DNA from: JAABYT01 sp041581935
Lineage (GTDB): Bacteria > Pseudomonadota > Gammaproteobacteria > HK1
Assembly: GCA_041581935.1 (NCBI GenBank)
Contig: JBFICP010000244.1
Span: 1-5,123, forward strand
Direction: 5' to 3'
Length of the DNA stretch: 5,123 nt
This document shows positions 1 through 5,123 of the stretch, piece by piece. The notes under the pieces are model-generated. The model searched no databases. It was not told where the DNA came from and saw only the letters and a list, made by a program, of their open reading frames with translations. Position numbers and translations under genes: made by a program. Numbering within the stretch: position 1 is the first letter of the stretch; every line of letters begins with the position of its first letter.

Positions 1-1398
1 GGGCACCACGACCACGGCGATCTCGATGAAGTCGAGAAAAAACCCGAGGATGAATATCACCGCCATGACGATGATGAACTGCGACCAGAATCCGCCGGGC
101 AGTCCGGTCAGAAACTCGCGCACGAGTTCCTCGCCGCCGAAGGCGCGAAACGCCGCGGTCAGCATGGCGGCGCCGAGCAGAATGATGAAGACCAATGACG
201 AGGTCTTCGCCGTCTCCACCATCACCGAGGCCAGGGTGTTCTCGATCTTGAGCGTCCGCCAGCCGGCCCACACGAGCGAGACCAGGAATGCCACCGTCGC
301 GATCACCGCCACGACCAGCGCGACTACGTCGCCGGTGGTTTGAATGTTCTTAACATTGATGGGGGCAACGTTGACGATGACCACCAGCACGGCAATCGAA
401 CCGACCGCCAGCACCGCCGGGTGCATGGCGCCGGGCCTGTCACCGTACAGGCGCACACCGGCCATGATGGTGGCGCCGACGGCGCCGATGGCACCCGCCT
501 GATTGACCGTCGCGATGCCCAAGATGATGGAGCCGAGCACGACGAAGATGAGCGTGAGCGGCGGCACCAGGATCATCACCACACGCAGCGCGAAATCGAG
601 GTCGTACTTGCCTTCGTAGTGAACCGCCGGCGCGAGCTTCGGGCGCATGATTGCAATAGCGAGGATGAAGATCATGTACATCCCGACCAGCACGAGGCCC
701 GGAACGAAGGCGCCCATGAACATATCGCCTGCGCTGGTGGACACGGCATCGAAGCCCGACGGCATGGAGAACTCGCCGGTCAGCTCGCGGTACAGCGATT
801 TTCGCCCGGCGCTCGCCTGGTCGACGGCGCTCGCGAGCTGGTCGGCGAGAATGATCAGCACGATGGACGGTGGAATGATCTGACCGAGGGTTCCCGAGGC
901 GGCGATGGTGCCCGTCGCGAGCGACGGGGAGTACTTGTGGCGCATCATGGCCGGCAGCGAGATGAGTCCCATGGCGACGACGGTGGCGCCAACGATACCC
1001 GTGGTGGCGGCCAGCAGGGCGCCCACGAACACCACCGAGATGCCGAGCCCGCCGGGAATGGCGCCGAAGAGCTGTGCCATGGTCACCAGCAGATCTTCCG
1101 CGATACGGGATCGCTGCAGCATGATGCCCATGAAGACGAAAAGCGGTATGGCAATGAGCGTATCGCGCTCGACCTCCCAGTAGATTCCGCGGAAATTCGT
1201 CACCCCCGCGGTCAACCACTCCACCGGCCCGCCCTGGGCGAAGTAGGCGCTCGCATCGCCGGCAAAAACCCAGCCGCACAAAGCCGCCGCACCGATGGTG
1301 ATGATGGCGGAGCCCGGAAGCGCGAATGCGACCGGGAAGCCGGACCCGAGCGCCGTCGCCATGAGCACGATCAGCAGTGTGAGGAATACCAGTTCCAT
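1..1398 (-). CDS. dctM: TRAP transporter large permease subunit (DctM family), 3' end beyond window
   Basis: Inner-membrane transport subunit of a tripartite ATP-independent periplasmic (TRAP) transporter, which moves the solute delivered by DctP using the Na+ or proton gradient. The 466 visible residues are in one open frame to the window edge, so the C-terminus is missing. Family hallmarks are seen: a hydrophobic N-terminus with FPVAFALPG (21-29), IPLFVFMG (84-91), the ATTGIVGATVVAMG segment (131-144), SGTLGQIIPPS (168-178), and LGFFLDFIEI near the edge (451-460). Two parts look longer than in classical DctM of about 430 residues: a polar insert at about 189-222 between ADQ and GDMFMGAF, and two extra hydrophobic segments at about 328-346 and 357-378. 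The start ATG lies 12 nt after the dctQ stop, with a weak GAGGCG-like ribosome site overlapping that stop, so translation is probably coupled. Subunit identity is very secure; the substrate is not shown by this subunit. Confidence 0.95.
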   Translation of the reverse strand, partial: MELVFLTLLIVLMATALGSGFPVAFALPGSAIITIGAAALCGWVFAGDASAYFAQGGPVEWLTAGVTNFRGIYWEVERDTLIAIPLFVFMGIMLQRSRIAEDLLVTMAQLFGAIPGGLGISVVFVGALLAATTGIVGATVVAMGLISLPAMMRHKYSPSLATGTIAASGTLGQIIPPSIVLIILADQLASAVDQASAGRKSLYRELTGEFSMPSGFDAVSTSAGDMFMGAFVPGLVLVGMYMIFILAIAIMRPKLAPAVHYEGKYDLDFALRVVMILVPPLTLIFVVLGSIILGIATVNQAGAIGAVGATIMAGVRLYGDRPGAMHPAVLAVGSIAVLVVIVNVAPINVKNIQTTGDVVALVVAVIATVAFLVSLVWAGWRTLKIENTLASVMVETAKTSSLVFIILLGAAMLTAAFRAFGGEELVREFLTGLPGGFWSQFIIVMAVIFILGFFLDFIEIAVVVVP

Positions 1399-1410
1399 CT
1401 CGGCGGCGCC

Positions 1411-2427
1411 TCAGTCCCCCGGCGCCGCAGCGGTCTCGGAGTCGAGCTTGCGTTTGCCGGCATCACCACGGTAGTCCGCGACGCCTTCGAGAAAGTACCC
1501 GGTGAACTGAATCGCCATCGATACCGCGAAAACGGCCAGGAATCCGGCCATCAGGTACTTGATATACATACCGAATCCCGACTGCGTCACCTCGAGGGTC
1601 AAAATCGGGTTGGTGATGATGCTCGTCGACTTGCTCATGCCGAGAACGATGATGGTCCAGCAGAACGGCAGACCCATCACCGCGGAGCCGATGGCATTTA
1701 CGAGCCCCTTGGTTCGCTGGTTGAATCCCGAGTAGAGGACGTCCACCCGCACGTGCCCCTCTTCGATCAATGTGTACGCGCTCGCGAAAAGAAACAGTCC
1801 TGCGTACCACATGCGCACCAGATCACCCATGAACGCCTGCTCGTAGGAGAAAACGAAACGGGAGATGACGATTTGCAGCTCCGCCACGACGACGAGAAGA
1901 GCGAGCCAGGTGAAACCGAGCGTGCGCGTCGTGGCCGCGAGCACCAGTGCCGCCACGATCAGCGGACCGTGAACATAGGGTGCGCGAAACTGATTGCGAC
2001 CGAGATTGGTCGCCAGCTGATCGCTGAACAGAACCGGAAGGAGGTTCTCGACGCGCAGAAACGAGACGACCGCATCGGCGATGCCGACGAGCATGACGAT
2101 CCAGAACGCCGCCTTCACGATGTAGGTGGCAATCGCAGTCATCGCGAAGTCGTCCTGCCGCAGGCTACGTTGCCGGGTCGTTGCGACGAACACGGCCGAA
2201 CCCGCAATCCCGGCGGCATAGATCAACACCTGCACCCACGCGAGACCGCCGCTACCCTCGCCGAAGACCGCGTCCGCTCCGGGCCAGCCGCGCCAGAAGC
2301 TGAGATAGGCGTTGAGAAGAAACGCGAACAGCGTGGCGACCACCGACCACGCCAGAAACCGGAATGTCAGCGTTGATGGTGAAGGCGTATAAATACCGCC
2401 CGCGTCGAGTTCACCGATGCTAGCCAT
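1411..2427 (-). CDS. dctQ: TRAP transporter small permease subunit (DctQ family) with N-terminal membrane extension
   Basis: Small membrane subunit that pairs with DctM in the TRAP permease. The conserved DctQ core is in the C-terminal half of the 338 residues: four hydrophobic segments at about 171-193, 204-222, 243-262 and 288-313, with the signature EEGHVRVDVLY at 222-232. A classical DctQ is roughly 160-230 residues, so about 150 residues at the N-terminus are extra; they hold about four more predicted membrane spans (24-42, 64-82, 100-123, 152-168) joined by charged loops. The C-terminal tail from about 315 is polar and likely cytoplasmic. The ATG is preceded by GAGG about 10 nt upstream. 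The gene sits between dctP (71-nt gap with a hairpin) and dctM (12-nt gap) in one operon. The core assignment rests on the signature and on position; no role for the extension can be read from sequence. Confidence 0.92.
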   Translation of the reverse strand: MASIGELDAGGIYTPSPSTLTFRFLAWSVVATLFAFLLNAYLSFWRGWPGADAVFGEGSGGLAWVQVLIYAAGIAGSAVFVATTRQRSLRQDDFAMTAIATYIVKAAFWIVMLVGIADAVVSFLRVENLLPVLFSDQLATNLGRNQFRAPYVHGPLIVAALVLAATTRTLGFTWLALLVVVAELQIVISRFVFSYEQAFMGDLVRMWYAGLFLFASAYTLIEEGHVRVDVLYSGFNQRTKGLVNAIGSAVMGLPFCWTIIVLGMSKSTSIITNPILTLEVTQSGFGMYIKYLMAGFLAVFAVSMAIQFTGYFLEGVADYRGDAGKRKLDSETAAAPGD

Positions 2428-2448
2428 TCAGAAGCGACCTCGCGAATC

Positions 2449-2476
2449 ACGGGACGGGGTTCGTACCCCGTCCCGT
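2449..2476 (-). promoter_or_regulatory. Perfect 12-bp stem-loop between dctP and dctQ
   Basis: The arms 2449-2460 (ACGGGACGGGGT) and 2465-2476 (ACCCCGTCCCGT) are exact reverse complements around a four-base loop. The hairpin starts 22 nt after the dctP stop codon and ends 21 nt before the dctQ start, so it does not cover the dctQ ribosome site (GAGG near 2439). No T-run follows on the minus strand, so a full rho-independent terminator is unlikely. In binding-protein operons, hairpins in this position commonly protect the 3' end of the receptor mRNA or cause partial termination, giving more receptor than permease; that role here is inferred. Confidence 0.75.
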
Positions 2477-2498
2477 ATGGACAGTCAACTTGCTTCCG

Positions 2499-3593
2499 TC
2501 AGATGCCCAGAACGGCGTTTCGTTTGAGCGAATAGGCCACGTCGGACAGCTTGAGCCAGGCCGCTGTGCTGGCCCGTGCTGCTAGAAAGCTGAGGTAAAT
2601 TCGGTTGGCCAAATCGCTGTGGTCTGCCGCCTCCTCCAAGACCTGCTGAGCAGCCGCGCCGAAGCTCTCGTAGATCTCGTCGCTGAACTCGCGAACCTGC
2701 ACCCCGTGCTCCTTGACGAGCCGCTCGAGATACTCACCATTCTTCGCGTTCAGCTCCGACATCATGATCTCGCATTCCATGACGCTGGCGGCCTCCACGA
2801 TGCCCTGCAGATCCTTGGGCAGGCCTTCCCACCAGGACTTGTTCATGCCGAGGGCCACGAACCCGCCCGGCTCGTGCATGCCGGGGTAGTAGTAGTACTT
2901 GGCGGCCTCGTAGAACTTCAGGAAGTAGTCGTTGTAGGGGCCCACCCACTCGGTGGCGTCGATGGCCCCGGACACCAGGTTCTCGTAGATCTGCCCGCCG
3001 GGCAACGACACCGGGGAGGCGCCGACCTTGGCCATGACGTCGCCACCGAGCCCGGGAATACGCATCTTCAGGCCCTTGAGGTCGTCGACTGTGTCGATTT
3101 CCTTTCTGAACCAGCCGCCCATCTGCACGCCGGTATTGCCGCAGGGCAGGCACTTGATACCGAAGCCGCCGGACAGCTCGTCCCACAGCTGCTGGCCGCC
3201 GAGGTGGAATATCCAGGCGCCCATCTCGGTATAGGTCAGGCCGAAGGGTACCGTGGTGTAGAACCCGAAGCCCGGATGCTTGCCTTTCCAGTAGTACTCG
3301 GCGGAGATGTAGGCCTGGGCGTTACCGGAGGCAACGGCGTCGAACACGTCGAAGGCGCCGACCCGCTCGCCGGCGGCGAAGTACTGGGTCTTGAGCCGCC
3401 CGCCGCTCATCACGGTGATGCGCTCCGCCAGGCGCTGCGCGCTGATGCCGAGACCGGGGAAATCGCGACCCCAGCTCGATACGATGACCATCTCCCGGCG
3501 CTCCTGGGCAATGGCCGGCGCTCCTATGGTCGCGGCTGCTGCCACGCCTCCCGCGCCTGCGGCGCTCTTAGCTAAGAAATTTCGTCGCTTCAT
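2499..3593 (-). CDS. dctP: TRAP transporter periplasmic solute-binding protein, TakP-like, Tat signal
   Basis: Periplasmic receptor that captures the solute and hands it to DctQM. The 364-residue product starts with a Tat-type signal: KRRNFLAK (2-9), an Ala/Gly-rich hydrophobic stretch and a likely cleavage site after APAIA (25-29). The mature part follows the DctP fold, with GNTGVQMGGWFRKEI (152-166), GLKMR (174-178), DATEWVGPY (212-220) and KYYYYPG (232-238). By comparison with TakP of Rhodobacter sphaeroides (from memory), Q157 and R178 match residues contacting the 2-oxo acid, and E215/W216 match cation-site residues; all are present. This suggests a monocarboxylic 2-oxo or 2-hydroxy acid ligand, but the exact compound is unknown. 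The open frame continues upstream to 3797, but the start at 3593 is chosen because it puts the Tat motif at the N-terminus and has tandem GAGGA ribosome sites just ahead. It is the first gene of the operon. Confidence 0.95.
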   Translation of the reverse strand: MKRRNFLAKSAAGAGGVAAAATIGAPAIAQERREMVIVSSWGRDFPGLGISAQRLAERITVMSGGRLKTQYFAAGERVGAFDVFDAVASGNAQAYISAEYYWKGKHPGFGFYTTVPFGLTYTEMGAWIFHLGGQQLWDELSGGFGIKCLPCGNTGVQMGGWFRKEIDTVDDLKGLKMRIPGLGGDVMAKVGASPVSLPGGQIYENLVSGAIDATEWVGPYNDYFLKFYEAAKYYYYPGMHEPGGFVALGMNKSWWEGLPKDLQGIVEAASVMECEIMMSELNAKNGEYLERLVKEHGVQVREFSDEIYESFGAAAQQVLEEAADHSDLANRIYLSFLAARASTAAWLKLSDVAYSLKRNAVLGI

Positions 3594-3598
3594 GATTT

Positions 3599-3610
3599 TC
3601 CTCGCTCCTC
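3599..3610 (-). promoter_or_regulatory. Tandem ribosome-binding sites of dctP
   Basis: Read on the minus strand, two GAGGA motifs seven bases apart (3606-3610 and 3599-3603) precede the dctP ATG; the nearer one leaves five bases to the start. This is the strongest ribosome site in the operon and fixes the start at 3593 rather than the longer open frame. Confidence 0.75.
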
Positions 3611-3638
3611 TTTCTGTCGTTATATTGCGAAGGACACG

Positions 3639-3666
3639 GCCGCCGGCCCTTTGGTGCGACGGCGGC
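3639..3666 (-). repeat. Inverted repeat in dctP leader, 7-bp GC-only stem
   Basis: GCCGCCG (3639-3645) and CGGCGGC (3660-3666) are exact reverse complements with a 14-base loop, about 45 nt upstream of the dctP start. In the dctP transcript this would form a GC-only stem. No U-run follows, so it is not a standard terminator. Stems this short can arise by chance in GC-rich DNA. Confidence 0.35.
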
Positions 3667-3709
3667 TGGATGGGGTCACTCGCTGGACGGTCCGCGGGCT
3701 CTTGTTCTC

Positions 3710-3736
3710 CGAATCCGGTCTCCTCGGCCGGATTCG
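3710..3736. repeat. Inverted repeat, 9-bp arms, in divergent region
   Basis: CGAATCCGG (3710-3718) and CCGGATTCG (3728-3736) are perfect reverse complements separated by nine bases. If the dctP transcript starts near 3765 the repeat lies in its leader and could fold; alternatively it is a protein-binding operator in the DNA. The sequence cannot distinguish the two. Confidence 0.5.
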
Positions 3737-3770
3737 AGTGCGCCTCTCGGACCTGCGTGCGCCTCCGAAG

Positions 3771-3797
3771 TCTATATGGAATGCGAAATTGTTCCAA
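3771..3797 (-). promoter_or_regulatory. Possible dctP promoter with overlapping operator-like palindrome
   Basis: On the minus strand, TTGGAA (3792-3797) and TATAGA (3771-3776) resemble -35 and -10 elements, with a slightly short 15-base spacer. The spacer and -35 overlap a palindrome, TGGAA at 3777-3781 and TTCCA at 3792-3796 (N10 between), placed where a repressor could block the polymerase. TGGAA/TTCCA half-sites recall IclR-type operators, but this is only a resemblance. A start near 3765 would give dctP a leader of about 170 nt. Confidence 0.35.
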
Positions 3798-3882
3798 TTA
3801 CACCGTACAGGGGATCCGCGGCCAATAGGCGCCATGGGGCGCAAATTTCTGAGTTAATATGGCCAGCCTGGGACGTTCCATC

Positions 3883-3889
3883 GAGGGGG
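3883..3889 (+). promoter_or_regulatory. Ribosome-binding site deciding the GTG start at 3895
   Basis: GAGGGGG lies five bases before the GTG at 3895. The alternative in-frame ATG at 3859 has only a weak GAG in front of it. With the GTG start the protein begins a few residues before the conserved AGSLPKP motif, as family members do. Confidence 0.6.
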
Positions 3890-3894
3890 TCTTG

Positions 3895-4917
3895 GTGCTT
3901 GAAACGACCGTTGCCGGCAGCCTGCCAAAGCCGGTTTGGCTGGCCGAGCCCGAGAAGCTGTGGCCCGCCTGGCGGCTCGAAGGCGAGGATCTGGAGCGAG
4001 GCAAACGCGACGCCGTTCTCGTATGGCTCAAGGAGCAGGAAGATGCGGGTGTCGACATCGTTTCCAACGGCGAGCAGTTCCGCACCCATTTTGTGCACGG
4101 TTTTCTCGCGCACATCGAGGGCATCGACTGGCAACGCATGACCAAAATGGGCATCCGTGACGACCGCTACGTGGTGGACGTGCCGACGGTGACGGCGCCG
4201 GTGCGCCGCCAGGGTTCGGTGCACGGCGACGAGGTACGCTTTACACGCGATCACACGCGAAAGCGCCTCAAGTTCACCCTGCCGGGACCGATGACCATCT
4301 GTGACACCATCGCCGATGCCCACTATGGACGCCGCGCGGACATGGCAATGGCATTCGCCGAGCTGCTCAATGAAGAGGCGCTCGAGCTCGAGGCACTCGG
4401 GGTCGACGTGATCCAGTTCGACGAGCCCGCCTTCAACGTGTTCATGGATGACGTCAACGATTGGGGCATCGACGCCCTGCATCGCGCCGCGCAGAATCTG
4501 CAGTGCACCACGGCGGTGCACATCTGCTACGGCTACGGCATCGAGGCGAACATCGAATGGAAGAAGACGCTCGGCTCGGAGTGGCGGCAGTACGAGCAGA
4601 TTTTCCCCGCGCTCAACAAGAGCCGAATCAACCAGGTGTCACTGGAATGTGCCAATTCGAAAGTGCCGCTGTCGTTGCTCGGACTTCTGAACGACAAGGA
4701 AATCATGGTCGGCGCCATCGACGTGGCGTCGATGGACGTCGAGTCGCCCGAGCAGGTGTCGTCGACGATCGAGGCTGCGCTCGAATACGTCGATTCCGAG
4801 CGCCTGCTCCCGTGTACCAACTGCGGCATGGCACCGCTACCGCGGCATGTGGCGGCCGGCAAGCTGCACGCGCTCGCGGCCGGCGCATCGGTGGTGCGCA
4901 AGCGCCTCCGAAACTAA
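3895..4917 (+). CDS. Cobalamin-independent methionine synthase C-domain protein, MesD-like
   Basis: Predicted cytoplasmic zinc methyltransferase of the MetE C-terminal (UROD/MetE barrel) superfamily. From the GTG start it has 340 residues, so it lacks the N-terminal folate-associated half of full MetE (about 750 residues). Motifs in order: AGSLPKP (7-13), SNGEQ (57-61), LPGPMT (129-134), IQFDEPAFN (173-181), HICYGYG (209-215), LECANS (250-255), MVGAIDVA (271-278) and PCTNCGM (306-312). By MetE analogy, H209, C211, E251 and C310 are the zinc ligands that activate the thiol acceptor, and D176 in DEP should hold the amino acid. Overall pattern and length match MesD, a family of folate-independent methionine synthases in aerobes reported to need oxygen and the partner MesX (DUF1852). 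SNGEQ has Asn where I recall Asp in relatives. An in-frame ATG at 3859 would add 12 residues. It could instead be a catabolic thiol methyltransferase. Divergent from dctP; likely cotranscribed with the next gene. Confidence 0.88.
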   Translation: MLETTVAGSLPKPVWLAEPEKLWPAWRLEGEDLERGKRDAVLVWLKEQEDAGVDIVSNGEQFRTHFVHGFLAHIEGIDWQRMTKMGIRDDRYVVDVPTVTAPVRRQGSVHGDEVRFTRDHTRKRLKFTLPGPMTICDTIADAHYGRRADMAMAFAELLNEEALELEALGVDVIQFDEPAFNVFMDDVNDWGIDALHRAAQNLQCTTAVHICYGYGIEANIEWKKTLGSEWRQYEQIFPALNKSRINQVSLECANSKVPLSLLGLLNDKEIMVGAIDVASMDVESPEQVSSTIEAALEYVDSERLLPCTNCGMAPLPRHVAAGKLHALAAGASVVRKRLRN

Positions 4918-4944
4918 GGCGTGGGAATCCGCAAGGGGTGCGCG

Positions 4945-5123
4945 ATGTTGGCCGTTATCTTCGAAGTCGAGATGATTCCAGGTCGGCGTGATGATTACTT
5001 CGAGCTTGCCGGCAGGCTGCGCCCGGAGCTCGAGAAGATCGACGGATTCATCTCCGTCGAGCGATTTCAGAGTGTCTCCAATGAAGGCAAGTACGTCTCC
5101 TTGTCTTTCTGGCGCGACGAGAA
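4945..5123 (+). CDS. Antibiotic biosynthesis monooxygenase (ABM) domain protein, 5' part only
   Basis: The first 59 residues of a small protein are visible before the window ends in mid-codon. It begins MLAVIFEVEMIPGRRDDYF, continues with LRPELEKIDGFISVERFQS and then KYVSLSFWRDE. This is the opening half of the ABM ferredoxin-like barrel: a first strand, a PG-R-x-x-Y turn into a helix, the IDGFISVERF second strand, and a third strand ending in W-R-D-E. Members are usually about 95-115 residues and dimeric; some are cofactor-free oxygenases or heme-degrading enzymes, others have no known reaction, so the fold does not fix the function. The ATG has AAGGGG (4933-4938) six bases ahead and lies 27 nt after the previous stop, so the two genes are probably one transcription unit. 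The fold call is confident; any enzymatic role is unknown. Confidence 0.85.
   Translation, partial: MLAVIFEVEMIPGRRDDYFELAGRLRPELEKIDGFISVERFQSVSNEGKYVSLSFWRDE

Larger units (their letters stand above)
3594..3894. other. Divergent intergenic region, no convincing gene
   Basis: About 300 bases separate the leftward dctP start from the rightward GTG start at 3895. Short open frames cross it on both strands, but none has both a ribosome site and recognisable protein character. It holds the dctP ribosome sites, two inverted repeats in the presumed dctP leader, an operator-like palindrome with a possible promoter, and a small 5-bp hairpin with loop ATGG (3829-3842) near the rightward gene. A TATAAC on the minus strand (3619-3624) lacks a good -35 partner. 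I could not identify a convincing promoter for the rightward gene or a known riboswitch. No regulator gene lies in the window. Confidence 0.6.

Noticed and set aside
340..2376. A 678-codon open frame on the plus strand
   Set aside because: It lies antisense to dctM and dctQ. Its product is extremely rich in His, Asp, Arg, Glu and Gly, as expected when hydrophobic codons of membrane proteins are read backwards in GC-rich DNA, and it has no recognisable domain.
2449..2476. The dctP-dctQ hairpin as a rho-independent terminator
   Set aside because: No T-run follows the stem on the minus strand and the downstream genes are needed for the same transporter.
2619..3575. A 318-codon open frame on the plus strand
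   Set aside because: Antisense to dctP, whose frame shows clear family motifs and a Tat signal; the antisense product has no recognisable motif.
3594..3797. Upstream in-frame extension of dctP (68 extra residues)
   Set aside because: It would bury the Tat signal inside the protein, is Arg/Pro-rich without motifs, and the inner start has tandem GAGGA ribosome sites.
3829..3842. Small hairpin (5-bp stem, loop ATGG) before the rightward gene as a riboswitch or terminator
   Set aside because: The stem is too short, there is no T-run, and I see no SAM riboswitch consensus around it.
3772..4521. A 249-codon open frame on the minus strand
   Set aside because: Antisense to the MesD-like gene with its conserved zinc motifs, and it crosses the divergent promoter region.

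Overview
The window reads as a piece of a GC-rich proteobacterial chromosome, most likely from a free-living aerobic heterotroph. The grounds are GC-rich third codon positions, a Tat-exported TRAP binding protein, a three-gene TRAP transporter and an oxygen-associated type of methionine-synthase-like enzyme. I cannot fix the class; Alpha- or Gammaproteobacteria would both fit. Nothing looks like a phage, transposon, CRISPR array, tRNA or rRNA.

Left part (1-3593, minus strand): a complete TRAP transporter operon read right to left. It runs dctP (Tat-exported solute-binding protein, TakP-like), a 71-nt gap holding a perfect 12-bp hairpin, dctQ (small permease subunit with about four extra N-terminal membrane segments), a 12-nt gap, then dctM (large permease, running off the left edge). 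The binding protein carries the residues that in TakP-type proteins bind a 2-oxo/2-hydroxy monocarboxylate together with a cation, so a small carboxylate is the likely cargo.

Middle (3594-3894): a divergent intergenic region with no convincing gene. It holds the dctP ribosome-binding site, two GC-rich inverted repeats in the presumed dctP leader, an operator-like TGGAA-N10-TTCCA palindrome over a possible dctP promoter, and the ribosome-binding site that decides the start of the rightward gene.

Right part (3895-5123, plus strand): a 340-residue MetE-C-domain protein resembling the MesD family of folate-independent methionine synthases, with an intact His-x-Cys/Glu/Cys zinc site. It is followed after 27 nt by the start of a small antibiotic-biosynthesis-monooxygenase (ABM) fold protein that runs off the right edge. 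MesD enzymes are known to work with the partner MesX (DUF1852); here the immediate downstream neighbour is an ABM protein instead. The most interesting reading of the window is a TRAP uptake system divergent from a methyl-transfer enzyme paired with a possible small oxygenase, perhaps a pathway that takes up a small organic acid and handles its methyl group. That functional link is inference from gene order.
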